The translations under genes were made by a program, and so were the position numbers. This document shows, piece after piece, positions 42,429-52,061 of a stretch of 64,000 nt of DNA (position 1 is the first letter of the stretch; every line of letters starts with the position of its first letter). The DNA comes from Riemerella anatipestifer_F (lineage in GTDB: Bacteria > Bacteroidota > Bacteroidia > Flavobacteriales > Weeksellaceae): assembly GCF_037861325.1 (NCBI RefSeq), contig NZ_JAFELW010000007.1; one strand, 5' to 3'. The notes under the pieces were generated by a model. The model ran no database searches. It was given only the letters and a program-made list of their open reading frames with translations, and was not told where the DNA came from.

Positions 42429-44043
42429 GAATTTTAAATAAATGAGTTTCTTTATTTTTTGTTTTAATACTAATAAAGTAAACCCCTGACGGTAAATAAG
42501 AGAGGTCTATAGACTTAAGGCGAGAGGTTTTAAGTTTCTTCCCTGAAGAATCATAGATATCGGTGTAGTTTATATCTGTTTCGATGGTGTGTATGTTAAC
42601 GAAATCTGCTGTAGGATTAGGGTAGATAGAAATTTTAGATTTAGAAACTTCTTCAATGCCAAGTTCTCCATCTTCAATACTGATGGGTTCTCTAAACAAA
42701 GATATATCAATATCTTTATCAGATAGATAAGCTTCACAAGTAAAAAGTGTGAAATCTTTATCTGTAATATTATTTAGTCTTAGGTTTTCAGAGCTAACAT
42801 TGGTTTTAGTGTCTAGGCTTTTTAACCATTGGAAAGAATACCCTTGGCTAGATTCTAATGATTGAGTTAAGTTAACAGAAGCTCCAATTTTAGTTTTTAT
42901 AGCAGTGGGTTCGTCATATCTCTGTGGAGAGTATGTAAAATCTACTCTTTGAGAGGAGTGTATTAGATACTGTTTTATATGAGCTGATGTAAATCTATTA
43001 TTACTAATATCCGTAATAGGAGGTAATGGGTTAGGCAACTCTCCTGTAAGTTGATTTCCGCTTAGAGATAAAAACATAAGTTTCTCTAGTTGTGATAGTT
43101 CGTTAGGGAAATTGCCTTCGATTTGATTGTGTGAAAGGTTTAGATATTGTAGAGAGGATAGATGTTTAATAATGGCGAAATTCTCTTTCAGATTATTACC
43201 CGACAAATTGAGATATACTAGATTTTCTAATTTTCCTAATGCAGGAGGAATACTATTTAAATGGTTTTGGTCTAATGAGAGCCATTCTAATAGATTAAGG
43301 TTTTCAATGCCGTTAATGCTATTTTCTTTTAAATTGTTTTTGCTTAAATTGAGTGAGATTAGCTGTGTTAATGAGTTGACTTCTGCAGGAATAGCTTCCA
43401 TTTGAGTAGAAGATAAATCTAGTTTTTTTAATGATTTTAGTTTTGATAAATGAGAAAATCCACTCTTAATGGGATTGCCAGATAGATTAAGCTCCTGAAT
43501 AAAATTTAAAGATGAAACTCTAGATGGTATTTCCTGTAAATTAAAGTTAGATAAATCCAATACTTTTAAATTTAAAAATGAGTTTAAAAAAGTATCAGGT
43601 GTAGACAAAGATAGTTTATTGTTGCCTAAACTTAGTGTATGGAGTTGGGTTAAATTTGTAAATTGATTTGAAACATCTCCTTCAAAATTATTATTTGATA
43701 AATCTAGTAGTTCTAATTGATTCAAATTATTTATAGAAGGTAGATCTCCAGATAAGTGGTTACTACTTAGGTCTAAAACTTTGAGGTTTTTTAATCCTGT
43801 AAGAGAAGGGAGCTTTCCGTGAAGCAAATTTCCGTTCAGTCGTAGTTCTGTAACACTTCCGTTATTTGTATTGACGCCAAACCATTCTGACGGGTCGGCA
43901 GACAAATCCCAAGTTCTATTCCAGTTTTTGCCATCAGTTTGCTGATAAATTTGAACCAACACTTCCTTCTCAGAGGCTATTATGCCTTGAGCATTTAAAA
44001 AAGAGTAAAATGTAAAAAATAGAAAATATAGAAATGTTTTCAA
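42418..44043 (-). CDS. Leucine-rich-repeat protein with T9SS sorting domain
   Basis: 541 residues from the TTG at 44043 (MKTFLYFLFFTFYSFLNAQG, a clean signal peptide). About twelve leucine-rich repeats (LKVLDLSSNHLSGDLP, LQYLNLSHNQIEGNFP) run from residue 60 to 340. An Ig-like region follows, then a C-terminal type A T9SS domain (SKISIYPNPTADFVNI ... LPSGVYFISIKTKNKETHLF then KILKK). It is exported through T9SS and probably surface-attached or released. The ATG at 44091 is less likely: it overlaps uvrC and precedes the -7 element at 44060-44067. Confidence 0.9.
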   Translation of the reverse strand: MKTFLYFLFFTFYSFLNAQGIIASEKEVLVQIYQQTDGKNWNRTWDLSADPSEWFGVNTNNGSVTELRLNGNLLHGKLPSLTGLKNLKVLDLSSNHLSGDLPSINNLNQLELLDLSNNNFEGDVSNQFTNLTQLHTLSLGNNKLSLSTPDTFLNSFLNLKVLDLSNFNLQEIPSRVSSLNFIQELNLSGNPIKSGFSHLSKLKSLKKLDLSSTQMEAIPAEVNSLTQLISLNLSKNNLKENSINGIENLNLLEWLSLDQNHLNSIPPALGKLENLVYLNLSGNNLKENFAIIKHLSSLQYLNLSHNQIEGNFPNELSQLEKLMFLSLSGNQLTGELPNPLPPITDISNNRFTSAHIKQYLIHSSQRVDFTYSPQRYDEPTAIKTKIGASVNLTQSLESSQGYSFQWLKSLDTKTNVSSENLRLNNITDKDFTLFTCEAYLSDKDIDISLFREPISIEDGELGIEEVSKSKISIYPNPTADFVNIHTIETDINYTDIYDSSGKKLKTSRLKSIDLSYLPSGVYFISIKTKNKETHLFKILKK

Positions 44044-44059
44044 TAGCTTTATTTTTTGG

Positions 44060-44067
44060 CAAATATA
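44060..44067 (-). promoter_or_regulatory. -7 element of the LRR gene
   Basis: TATATTTG on the minus strand, 16 bases upstream of the TTG start at 44043. It lies downstream of the alternative ATG at 44091 and so argues against it. Confidence 0.55.
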
Positions 44068-44083
44068 TGAATTTTTAGTTCCG

Positions 44084-45874
44084 CTATCCATTAAAATACT
44101 GCCATACTATACTGCCTTTAGACTTACCTAAAATTTCCTCTAAGGTTTCCTGTGAGGCTTCTTTAATACGCTTTACTGATTTTAGTTTACTTAGCAATAG
44201 CTCTATGGATTTAGCTCCAACGCCTGGGATTTCTTCCAATTCTGATTTTATGGTGCTGTTGGTTCTTCTGGTGCGGTGGTGCTTCACTCCAAAACGGTGG
44301 GCTTCGTCTCTCACTCTTTGTAAGACTTTAAGTGTTTCCGAAGTTTTGTCTAAATATAAAGGAATGGGGTCGTTAGGGAAAAATAGCTCTTCTAACCTTT
44401 TAGCAATACCTATGATGGAGATTTTACCATATAAATCTAACTTTTTCAAACTTTTAACGGCAGAACTCAGTTGCCCCTTACCGCCGTCTATCAATATCAG
44501 TTGGGGTAGAGGTTCGCCTTCATCTAAATATCTTTTGTACCTTCGGTAAATTACTTCTTCCATAGAAGCGAAATCGTTAGGACCTTCTACGGTTTTGATG
44601 TGAAAAATACGATAATCCTTCTTGCTTGGTTTACCATCTTTAAAGACGACACAGGCAGACACGGGATTAGTCCCTTGGATATTAGAATTGTCAAACCCCT
44701 CAATGTGTCTTGGCTCTTCAGGAAGTCTAAGGAGTGTTTTCATTTCTGCCATAATACGGTTGGTATGGCGGTCGGGGTCTACAATTTGGATTTGCTTTAG
44801 TTTTTCTAGACGATATTCTCTCGCATTTTTTTCGGAGAGTTCTACAATTCTCTTTTTGTCGCCCACCTTTGGAACGATGAGTTTCACTTGAGGAATTTCG
44901 GTGCCTAAATGGAATGGTAGTAATATTTCCTTGGATTCAGACTGAAACTTGTCTCTAATTGCAACTACGGCTTCTTCTAGTATTTCCTCGTCGCTTTCTT
45001 CTAGTTTTTTTCTGAATTCGGAAGTATAACTTTGAACAATATTTCCATTTCTGATTTTAAAATAATTGATGTAAGCCGCCGTTTCATCGCTTACCATACC
45101 AAAGACATCTACATCGTCTATACTAGGATTAACTACAGTGTGTTTAACCTGATAATCTTCCAAAAATTCCAATTTTTCCTTTACCATTTGAGCTTTTTCA
45201 AACTCTAGGTTGGAGGCGTGTTTTAGCATCTCCTCTTCTAAGTGAGCTTTTGCCAAACGGAAATCTCCTTTTATAATTCCTCTTACAGCATTGATTTTCT
45301 TTTCGTAATCTTCCTCGCTTTCTAGACCTTCACAAGGACCTTCGCAGTTTTTAATGTGGTATTCTAAACAGACTTTATAATTAGCTTTTTCTATCCTGTC
45401 TTCAGAAAGGTTAAGCGTACAAGTCCTGATTTTATAGAGGTTTTTAATGGTTTCTAGAAGTACCTTAGCTGGTTTTACTTTAGCGTAAGGACCGTAATAT
45501 TCGGAGCCATCTTTAATGCGTTTTCTAGTGAGAAATAGCCTAGGGAAAGGTTCATTTTTGATGCACAACCAAGGGAAACTTTTGTCGTCTTTCATCATAA
45601 TATTGTAGAAAGGCTGATGTTCCTTGATGAGGTTGTTTTCTAAAAGGAGGGCGTCGTATTCGCTGGGAACTATGGTAACCTCTAGACGATGGATTTTTTT
45701 AACCATAATTCTGGTCTTGTAACCCACTTGACTTTTATTGAAGTAGGATAGTACCCTGTTTTTAAGATTTTTAGCTTTTCCTACATAGAGCAGTTGTCCC
45801 GCTTCGTCATAATAACGGTAAACGCCAGGCTCTTTTGGTAAAGTTTTTAGCTGAAGTTCTAAAGTCTCATTCAC
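44084..45874 (-). CDS. uvrC: Excinuclease ABC subunit C
   Basis: 596 residues from the GTG at 45874. Makes both incisions in nucleotide excision repair. Domains in order: GIY-YIG nuclease (EPGVYRYYDEAGQLLYVGKA, about 13-32), a Cys-rich region, the UVR motif (HASNLEFEKAQMVKEKLEFL, about 205), the RNase H-like endonuclease domain (SNIQGTNPVSACVVFKDGKP, ILIDGGKGQLSSA), and a C-terminal helix-hairpin-helix (IPGVGAKSIELLLSKL). A TTG at 45889 was considered but lies in the promoter element. Confidence 0.96.
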   Translation of the reverse strand: MNETLELQLKTLPKEPGVYRYYDEAGQLLYVGKAKNLKNRVLSYFNKSQVGYKTRIMVKKIHRLEVTIVPSEYDALLLENNLIKEHQPFYNIMMKDDKSFPWLCIKNEPFPRLFLTRKRIKDGSEYYGPYAKVKPAKVLLETIKNLYKIRTCTLNLSEDRIEKANYKVCLEYHIKNCEGPCEGLESEEDYEKKINAVRGIIKGDFRLAKAHLEEEMLKHASNLEFEKAQMVKEKLEFLEDYQVKHTVVNPSIDDVDVFGMVSDETAAYINYFKIRNGNIVQSYTSEFRKKLEESDEEILEEAVVAIRDKFQSESKEILLPFHLGTEIPQVKLIVPKVGDKKRIVELSEKNAREYRLEKLKQIQIVDPDRHTNRIMAEMKTLLRLPEEPRHIEGFDNSNIQGTNPVSACVVFKDGKPSKKDYRIFHIKTVEGPNDFASMEEVIYRRYKRYLDEGEPLPQLILIDGGKGQLSSAVKSLKKLDLYGKISIIGIAKRLEELFFPNDPIPLYLDKTSETLKVLQRVRDEAHRFGVKHHRTRRTNSTIKSELEEIPGVGAKSIELLLSKLKSVKRIKEASQETLEEILGKSKGSIVWQYFNG

Positions 45875-45878
45875 CTCG

Positions 45879-45886
45879 CAAAAGTA
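45879..45886 (-). promoter_or_regulatory. -7 element of uvrC, leaderless layout
   Basis: On the minus strand TACTTTTG, then CGAG, then GTG (45874). It has the same four-base spacing as the Pif1-type helicase and YkgJ-family genes. Confidence 0.55.
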
Positions 45887-45893
45887 CAAAATT

Positions 45894-46883
45894 TTACTTT
45901 TGACCTAGTTGATGTTTTTCTACCTGTGTAGTGGTATGTATATCCCAGTGGATTTGTTTCTGAAAAGGAGCCGAACGAAATGGGCAATCCAGCTGGCAAA
46001 TTTCGCAGGAGAAAGGCTTGCAATCGTCCATATGGAAGTTAAACTCTACCGTCCGTTCCGTGTGTGCTAAGAGTAGTTTTATGGCTTTTTCCATTTCTTG
46101 GTGAGCTTCTCTTAGGGTATAGTAGTAGGGGAGTGTAATGTGGGCATCTATATGCAGATGAGCTCCAAACTGTTGCACCTTTACATTATGTATGTCTATC
46201 CATTCGTTGCGACGGAAATCTTGCAGTACTTTTACAATTTCGGAGAGTAGGGCTTCGTCTTTTTCGTCCATAATGCCACTTAGGGCTTTCCTTACAATTT
46301 TGTATCCCACAACAATAATGTATCCCCCAAAGAATAAAGCCACTACGGCATCTAGCCAATACACTTTAGTAATATAAACCAGAATTAAACTCAATACAAC
46401 GCCTAGAGTGGTTAGCGTATCAGACTGGAGATGTTTTCCCGAGCTCATAAGCACTAGAGAATTTTCTCTTTTCCCTTTTTGGTAAGAGATATATCCCATA
46501 ATGTAATTGATGAGTGCGGTAATAGCCACAATAGCAATCCCCCAATCTAGCTTCTGAAGGGTATTTTGATTAAGGAGTGAGTTGGCAGACTGTACAATAA
46601 TCAATATCCCTGCGAAGATGATGAGCATACCTTCAGCTCCTGCGGTTAGAAATTCTATCTTACCGTGCCCATAAGGGTGGTCGTGGTCTTTGGGTTTTGC
46701 CGCAAGATAGAGAGAGTAAAGCCCCATAAAAGCAGAAATGATGTTCACAATGCTCTCCATAGCATCAGAGAAGATGGCGTCGGAGTTGGTAAGATGCCAC
46801 GCAATAAGTTTTCCTACGAATAAAACCACGCCTATAAAGGCAATGCTCCTTTGGAAGGTAAATTTATTTTTCTCTGGTGTCAT
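45894..46883 (-). CDS. Cation diffusion facilitator transporter
   Basis: 329 residues. Six membrane segments with the CDF metal-site residues (SDAIFSDAMESIVNIISAF in segment 2 and HLQSDTLTTLGVVLSL in segment 5), KPKDHDHPYGHGKIEFL in the loop, and a cytoplasmic C-terminal domain (HNVKVQQFGAHLHIDAHITL). A Cys-rich tail (CKPFSCEICQLDCPFR) could bind zinc or iron. Exports divalent metal such as zinc or iron. Confidence 0.93.
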   Translation of the reverse strand: MTPEKNKFTFQRSIAFIGVVLFVGKLIAWHLTNSDAIFSDAMESIVNIISAFMGLYSLYLAAKPKDHDHPYGHGKIEFLTAGAEGMLIIFAGILIIVQSANSLLNQNTLQKLDWGIAIVAITALINYIMGYISYQKGKRENSLVLMSSGKHLQSDTLTTLGVVLSLILVYITKVYWLDAVVALFFGGYIIVVGYKIVRKALSGIMDEKDEALLSEIVKVLQDFRRNEWIDIHNVKVQQFGAHLHIDAHITLPYYYTLREAHQEMEKAIKLLLAHTERTVEFNFHMDDCKPFSCEICQLDCPFRSAPFQKQIHWDIHTTTQVEKHQLGQK

Positions 46884-46895
46884 ATTTATAAAGGG

Positions 46896-47486
46896 TTAAG
46901 CGGAAGTGAGTTGCGTGATAACGGTGATGGTGTTTTGTTCTAGTTCTTCTAATGTTCCATTATTATAGATGATAAAGTCGGCTAACTTTATTTTGTCTTT
47001 TTCGGGCATTTGTTGTTTAATGATGTTTTCAACCTCTCGGTAGGTCTTTTGGTCTCTATCCATCACTCTTTTAATGCGGAGATTGTCCTCACTGGTTACC
47101 AAAACGGATTGATAGCAGGACTGATGCAGCCCTAACTCAAACAAAAGAGCCGTTTCTTTAAATACAAATTCGGTATTCTGCTGATTGACCCATATCTCAA
47201 AGTCTTGCTTTACTGCTGGATGGATAATTTTGTTTAGACTCTCCAATAGGTCTTTATTGTCAAATATCTGCTCTGCAACCCATTTTCTATTATAAGTACC
47301 ATCGGTAGTATAGGCTTCTTTACCAAGGAGATTGATAATCGTATTTTTCAATGTTAGGTTATCATTAACAATAGCTTTAGCTCTAGCATCTGAATAATAA
47401 ACAGGATAGCCCATTTTCTCTATGAAATGGGCTGCCGTAGATTTTCCAGAACCAATACCGCCTGTGAGTCCAATTATTTTTTTCAT
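46896..47486 (-). CDS. coaE: Dephospho-CoA kinase
   Basis: 196 residues. Last step of coenzyme A synthesis. P-loop LTGGIGSGKSTAAHFIEKMG at the N-terminus; YYSDARAKAI; KWVAEQIF; IIHPAVKQDFEIWV; ALLFELGLHQSCYQSVLVTS then RIKRVMDRDQ. It is 12 bases upstream of the CDF gene in the same direction and follows the metallo-hydrolase gene, so a small operon is likely. Confidence 0.96.
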   Translation of the reverse strand: MKKIIGLTGGIGSGKSTAAHFIEKMGYPVYYSDARAKAIVNDNLTLKNTIINLLGKEAYTTDGTYNRKWVAEQIFDNKDLLESLNKIIHPAVKQDFEIWVNQQNTEFVFKETALLFELGLHQSCYQSVLVTSEDNLRIKRVMDRDQKTYREVENIIKQQMPEKDKIKLADFIIYNNGTLEELEQNTITVITQLTSA

Positions 47487-47501
47487 TTATTGGTTTAATG
47501 A

Positions 47502-48368
47502 TTAGTAGCCAAATACTTCGTTGAAACTAAAAATCTCGTCTAGTCTTACACCTTTTTCGGTCATTTTTAGAGAGGCGAGTTCGTGGTAGGCATCGTGTTC
47601 AAAGAATAGTAGATACTCATTATCCACACATTGTTTTAAAAACTTTTCTTTTTCTTCCATCGTTAGAAGAGGGCGAGTGTCGTATCCCATAACATACACC
47701 AACGGAATATGTCCCACGGTAGGAATTAAGTCTGCCGCAAAAACAATGGTTTTATCTTGATACTTGATGATTGGGAGCATCTGTTTTTCGGTATGTCCAT
47801 CTACGAAGATAATGTCCATTTTTAACTCTGGAGCAAAACCGTAGTTTCCTGTTTTAGGAAGTGGTAAAAAGTCTAGCTGTCCACTTTCTTGTATAGGCAA
47901 AATGTTTTCTTTTAAGAAAGAAGCCTTTTCTCTAGGGTTAGGATTAACCGCCCAATCCCAATGATTTTTGTTAGACCAAAATTTAGCATTTTTGAATGCA
48001 GGGCGATAGCCAGACTTGTCGTCATTCCACTCTATAGCACCTCCGCAGTGGTCAAAATGGAGGTGAGTTAAAAAAACATCTGTAATATCCTCTCTTACGA
48101 AACCATATTTTCTGAGGTTTTTGTCCAAAGAATCATCGCCCCAAAGAGAGTAGTGTCCGAAGAATTTATCATCTTGTTTGTCTCCCAAACCACAATCTAC
48201 TAAGATGAGTTTTTTGCCGTCCTCTATCAGTAGTGAACGCATACCTAGTTCTATGAGGTTTTTCTCATCGGCAGGATTGGTTTTTTGCCAAAGCGATTTA
48301 GGGACAACTCCAAACATAGCACCGCCGTCTAGTTTAAATTTTCCGCACTGGATAGGATATAGTTTCAT
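47502..48368 (-). CDS. Metallo-beta-lactamase-fold hydrolase
   Basis: 288 residues. The zinc motif is FLTHLHFDHCGGAIEWNDD (HxHxDH), with further ligands in FVDGHTEKQM, FAADLIPTVGHIP and FFEHDAYH. Substrate unknown; similar to lactonase- or AidC-type members of the family, but no specific role can be given. Same strand and close to coaE. Confidence 0.9.
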   Translation of the reverse strand: MKLYPIQCGKFKLDGGAMFGVVPKSLWQKTNPADEKNLIELGMRSLLIEDGKKLILVDCGLGDKQDDKFFGHYSLWGDDSLDKNLRKYGFVREDITDVFLTHLHFDHCGGAIEWNDDKSGYRPAFKNAKFWSNKNHWDWAVNPNPREKASFLKENILPIQESGQLDFLPLPKTGNYGFAPELKMDIIFVDGHTEKQMLPIIKYQDKTIVFAADLIPTVGHIPLVYVMGYDTRPLLTMEEKEKFLKQCVDNEYLLFFEHDAYHELASLKMTEKGVRLDEIFSFNEVFGY

Positions 48369-48406
48369 ATAGTGATGTTTTTTAGTGTTTAAATTAAAAA
48401 ATAGAG

Positions 48407-49429
48407 TTAGAAAAGCTCTCCCATATTTTTAGCTCTATTGATGTTAAGGTGTTGGTAAGCCTTATCGGTAACTTCTCTTCCTCTTGGCGTTCTGATGATA
48501 AATCCTTCTTGAATTAAAAAAGGCTCATAGACTTCTTCCAAAGTCTCTGGATTTTCTCCGATGGAAGTGGCTAATGCAGAAATTCCCACAGGTTTACCTT
48601 TGAAGTTTTCTATCATCACTCTCATAATTTTGTTGTCCATGTCATCAAGCCCAAACTCATCTACATTGAGAGAATCTAGTGCGAATTTGGTTATCTTTAT
48701 TTCTATCTCGCCATTGCCTTTTATTTCTGCAAAATCTCGCACGCGGCGAAGTAGAGCGTTGGCAATTCTAGGAGTGCCTCGGCTTCTTCTAGCTATTTCT
48801 AGTGCAGCATCTTCATAAATAGGAACGCCAAGCACTCTAGCACTTCTTTCGATAATCATACCTAAAAGTTCTACTGTGTAGTACTCTAACCTAGATTGTA
48901 TCCCAAACCTTGCTAGCATTGGTTTGGTAAGCATACCACTTCTTGTAGTAGCTCCAACTAAAGTAAACGGATTAAGATTGATTTGCACTGAACGAGCATT
49001 AGGTCCTGTTTCTAGCATAATATCTATCTTGTAATCTTCCATAGCGGAATAGAGATACTCTTCCACTACGGGAGATAAACGGTGTATTTCGTCTATGAAA
49101 AGAACATCGTTTTCTTCTAAATTGGTAAGGAGTCCAGCCAAACTTCCAGGTTTGTCTAAGACAGGACCAGAGGTTACTTTAAAACCTACGCCCAATTCAT
49201 TAGCAATAATGTGGGCTAGAGTGGTTTTTCCTAACCCTGGAGGACCGTGCAGAAGTGTGTGGTCTAGTGCAGAACCTCGTTTTTTGGCAGCTGCTACAAA
49301 GACTTCTAAATTATCTAAAGTACGCCTTTGTCCCGCAAAATCTTTGAATGATTGAGGGCGTATTTGCTCTTCTAATAAAAGCTCTTCGGCTGAATAATTT
49401 TCTTTATCTGGATGTAAGAAGTCTGGCAT
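48407..49429 (-). CDS. ruvB: Holliday junction helicase subunit RuvB
   Basis: 340 residues. AAA+ motor that drives branch migration with RuvA. Walker A GPPGLGKTTLAHIIANE at 62-78; Walker B VLFIDEIHRL; sensor 1 LVGATTRSGML; C-terminal winged helix ending GFIIRTPRGREVTDKAYQHL. All usual residues are in place. The gene has its own TATCTTTG element about 22 bases upstream. Confidence 0.98.
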   Translation of the reverse strand: MPDFLHPDKENYSAEELLLEEQIRPQSFKDFAGQRRTLDNLEVFVAAAKKRGSALDHTLLHGPPGLGKTTLAHIIANELGVGFKVTSGPVLDKPGSLAGLLTNLEENDVLFIDEIHRLSPVVEEYLYSAMEDYKIDIMLETGPNARSVQINLNPFTLVGATTRSGMLTKPMLARFGIQSRLEYYTVELLGMIIERSARVLGVPIYEDAALEIARRSRGTPRIANALLRRVRDFAEIKGNGEIEIKITKFALDSLNVDEFGLDDMDNKIMRVMIENFKGKPVGISALATSIGENPETLEEVYEPFLIQEGFIIRTPRGREVTDKAYQHLNINRAKNMGELF

Positions 49430-49527
49430 AGCTTACTAATATCTGAGGTCAAAGATAAGGTTTTGTTATAAATTAAACTAAAGAATAAATGCGAAATTGA
49501 GTTTGGGAGAAATACAATTGGTTAATA

Positions 49528-49568
49528 TAAAAAATCCTCACAGTTTTCATTCTGTAAGGATTTTTGTG
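49528..49568 (-). terminator. Terminator of the ferritin gene
   Basis: AAAATCCTCACAG (49531-49543) pairs with CTGTAAGGATTTT (49552-49564). On the minus strand it ends in T. It lies 24 bases after the ferritin stop. Confidence 0.8.
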
Positions 49569-49590
49569 TTTAGATTTTAATTTAATAAAA

Positions 49591-50097
49591 CTATTCAGCT
49601 CCCTCTTGGAAAGTACGCTGACCTAATTCTTGGTCAAAAAGATAAAGTGCAGAGTTGTTATCTTTTACCATTTTTATCTTAGCAACTAGCTGAGATGCAG
49701 ATGCTTCTTCCTCTACTTGCTCATTGATGAACCATTGTAGAAAAGATGCCGTAGCATAACTTCCTTCCTCATTAGCAATTTTATAGATGTTGAAGATACT
49801 TTTAGTAACTTCTTTCTCGTGGGCTAAAGCTCTTTCAAATATATCTAAAGCATCTTTAAATTCATAAGGCGGAGCATCTACTTGTCCTAAAATTACTCTT
49901 CCACCAACATCATTAAGGAAATCAAACATCTTATCCGCGTGCATCAATTCTTCCTTAGCTTGTACACGAAAATAGTTAGCAATACCATCTAAATCTTGGT
50001 TATGGAACCATGCTGCCATAGATAGATAATATTGTGCAGCGTATTGCTCTTTTGTAATTTGTTCGTTAATGAGTTGTTCTATTGTTGTACTTATCAT
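49591..50097 (-). CDS. Ferritin
   Basis: 168 residues, four-helix bundle of the non-heme FtnA type. Ferroxidase residues are visible in INEQITKEQYAAQYYLSMAA, VQAKEELMHADKMFDFLND and TASFLQWFINEQVEEEASAS. Stores iron in a 24-mer shell. With Dps it gives the cell two iron-storage proteins in this window. Confidence 0.96.
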   Translation of the reverse strand: MISTTIEQLINEQITKEQYAAQYYLSMAAWFHNQDLDGIANYFRVQAKEELMHADKMFDFLNDVGGRVILGQVDAPPYEFKDALDIFERALAHEKEVTKSIFNIYKIANEEGSYATASFLQWFINEQVEEEASASQLVAKIKMVKDNNSALYLFDQELGQRTFQEGAE

Positions 50098-50175
50098 AAT
50101 TTAAGATTTTCTACAAATTTAAGGAAAATATTGTAACTTATTTTAAGAGAGTAATATGTAATTTCTATAGAGTGT

Positions 50176-50688
50176 TTAGACTAAATGTATTGATTCCTGA
50201 AAAAATCTTTTTTGTGAGTCAAAGGCTAGATTATCAAGGTTTAAATCATTTTTATTTATCCAAATGACTTCATTTACTTCATCTAGTTCTAGCTCTAGTT
50301 TGGGCTTTTCAGTGAGTTCGTATTGAAAGAATAAATCCATAGTGTTATAATCTATACCTTTATAGTGGTAAATGTTATCTTGGCTAGAAAGATAGCGAAG
50401 TTTGTTTAAGTCTATATTTAGTTTTAATTCTTCGTAAAGTTCTCTTTTGCAAGTGTTTTCTGCAGTTTCTTTTGGATCGCAAAAACCACCAGGAAGGTCT
50501 AGCATTCCTTTTTTAGGGTCTTGGTTTCTGCGAGTGAACAAAATTTCATCTCCGTAAGTAATGATTACTGCTACGGCAGCGGCACAATTGTGATAAAGCA
50601 CGAAAGAACATTCGTTACAGGAGAATTTTCTAAGGTCGGTAAAAACTAATGTTTCTTTTCCGCATTTGGGGCAATATTTTAGTGTCAT
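50176..50688 (-). CDS. NUDIX hydrolase with N-terminal zinc ribbon
   Basis: 170 residues. A zinc ribbon (CPKCGKETLVFTDLRKFSCN, ECSF) at the N-terminus precedes the Nudix box GGFCDPKETAENTCKRELYE ELKL at about 66-89 with all catalytic glutamates. It resembles NudC/ADP-ribose pyrophosphatase-like members; the substrate is unknown. Four bases downstream of xerD on the same strand. Confidence 0.9.
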   Translation of the reverse strand: MTLKYCPKCGKETLVFTDLRKFSCNECSFVLYHNCAAAVAVIITYGDEILFTRRNQDPKKGMLDLPGGFCDPKETAENTCKRELYEELKLNIDLNKLRYLSSQDNIYHYKGIDYNTMDLFFQYELTEKPKLELELDEVNEVIWINKNDLNLDNLAFDSQKRFFQESIHLV

Positions 50689-50692
50689 ATGT

Positions 50693-51604
50693 TTAAAAAT
50701 TAGTATTGTTTCTTGGGTGATATTTCATAATGGTTTCTCGGAGGTCTTCGTTGTCTAGATGGGTATAAATTTCTGTGGTTGTAATGCTAGAGTGTCCCAG
50801 CATTTCCTGAATGTATCTAAGGTCAGCACCGTTTTTTAGTAGATGCGTAGCGAAAGAATGTCTAAAGGTATGTGGAGAAATATTTTTTTTGATGTTGGCT
50901 TGTAGTGCTAAATCTTTAATGATGATAAATACCATCACACGAGTAAGCTTAGAGCCTCGTCTATTCAAAAATAAAATATCAGAATGCTTTGGGTTGATTT
51001 TTATTTCTGACCTAACTTCTAAAAGATAATCCTTGATAAGTTCCGCTGTATATTGAGCTAAAGGAACAAGGCGAGTTTTGCCACCCTTTCCGTCCACAAT
51101 TATAAATTCTTCTTCAAAGTTGAGGTTAGAAATTTTTAGTTCTACCAATTCGGAAACCCTCAGTCCACAACCATAGAGAGTTTCTATAATGGTATGGTTT
51201 CTTTTACCTAAAGAGGTTGTTTTATCTATAGCCTCTATAAGACTTTCTATTTCCTCAAAACTTAGAGTATCAGGGAGGTATAAACCTAGCTTTGGAGTTT
51301 CGAGTAGTCTTGCAGGGTTATCAGCCCTTAATTCGTCTTCGTGTAGAAATTTAAAAAAAGCTTTTATAGAAGAAATCCATCTAGATTGACTTCTTTCATT
51401 GGTGTAGTTTTTAGATATTTGGTAAAGATATTCTTGTATTTGTTCGTAAGAAATATCTAAGGCGGAAGTATCGTTTAGTTTATTTTCAGCGAAATATTGC
51501 AGTTTTTTTATATCTCTAGTATAGGCATCAATGGTGTTGTTTGAAAGGTTTTTTTCAAACTTTAGAGCATTTGCAAAGTCTTGTATTCGCTCGTTCCAAT
51601 CCAT
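50693..51604 (-). CDS. xerD: Tyrosine recombinase XerD-like
   Basis: 303 residues. N-terminal SAM-like core-binding domain (about 5-90) and catalytic domain with all active residues: Arg in LYGCGLRVSELVEL, Lys in VDGKGGKTRLVPL, HxxR in SPHTFRHSFATHLL, His in MLGHSSITTTEIYTH and Tyr in the same segment. Resolves chromosome dimers at dif. It sits in a housekeeping cluster with no mobile-element genes, so it is the chromosomal enzyme. Confidence 0.93.
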   Translation of the reverse strand: MDWNERIQDFANALKFEKNLSNNTIDAYTRDIKKLQYFAENKLNDTSALDISYEQIQEYLYQISKNYTNERSQSRWISSIKAFFKFLHEDELRADNPARLLETPKLGLYLPDTLSFEEIESLIEAIDKTTSLGKRNHTIIETLYGCGLRVSELVELKISNLNFEEEFIIVDGKGGKTRLVPLAQYTAELIKDYLLEVRSEIKINPKHSDILFLNRRGSKLTRVMVFIIIKDLALQANIKKNISPHTFRHSFATHLLKNGADLRYIQEMLGHSSITTTEIYTHLDNEDLRETIMKYHPRNNTNF

Positions 51605-52036
51605 TTAATTTTCTAGCAAATCTTGCGGGATTTGAGTTACCTCCACTCCTGCATTTTTAAGGAAAGTAAGTCCTTCTTCGTCAGAATAATGGTCTATATA
51701 AACTAATCTTTTAATTCCTGATTGATAGATGAGTTTGCTACATTCTTTACAAGGAGAAAGAGTAAGGTAAAGTGTAGCACCTTCTGCAGTTTGTGTGGTT
51801 CTCGCGAGTTTTAGAATGGCGTTGGCTTCGGCGTGTAATACATACCATTTGGTTTGCCCTTGCTCATCTTCACAGCAATTTTCTAGTCCAGAAGGCGTGC
51901 CGTTGTAGCCGTCTGAAATAATGGTGCGGTCTTTTACAATAAGAGCTCCTACTTGCTTTCTTTTGCAGTAGGAAAGCTTGGCCCATTCTTGAGCCATTTT
52001 AAGGTAAGCGATGTCAAATTTGTTATGTGATTCCAT
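51605..52036 (-). CDS. dCMP deaminase family protein
   Basis: 143 residues. Zinc-dependent cytidine/deoxycytidylate deaminase fold: HAEANAILKLAR (zinc His and catalytic Glu) and LTLSPCKECSKLIYQSG (two zinc Cys). Relatives convert dCMP to dUMP for thymidylate synthesis. It abuts xerD and is probably co-transcribed. Confidence 0.93.
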   Translation of the reverse strand: MESHNKFDIAYLKMAQEWAKLSYCKRKQVGALIVKDRTIISDGYNGTPSGLENCCEDEQGQTKWYVLHAEANAILKLARTTQTAEGATLYLTLSPCKECSKLIYQSGIKRLVYIDHYSDEEGLTFLKNAGVEVTQIPQDLLEN

Positions 52037-52061
52037 TAAAGATGTTTTTGGAATTTTTTGT

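Noticed and set aside
50693..51604. xerD-like gene as part of a mobile element
   Set aside because: It sits in a conserved housekeeping cluster with no element genes, repeats or composition shift.
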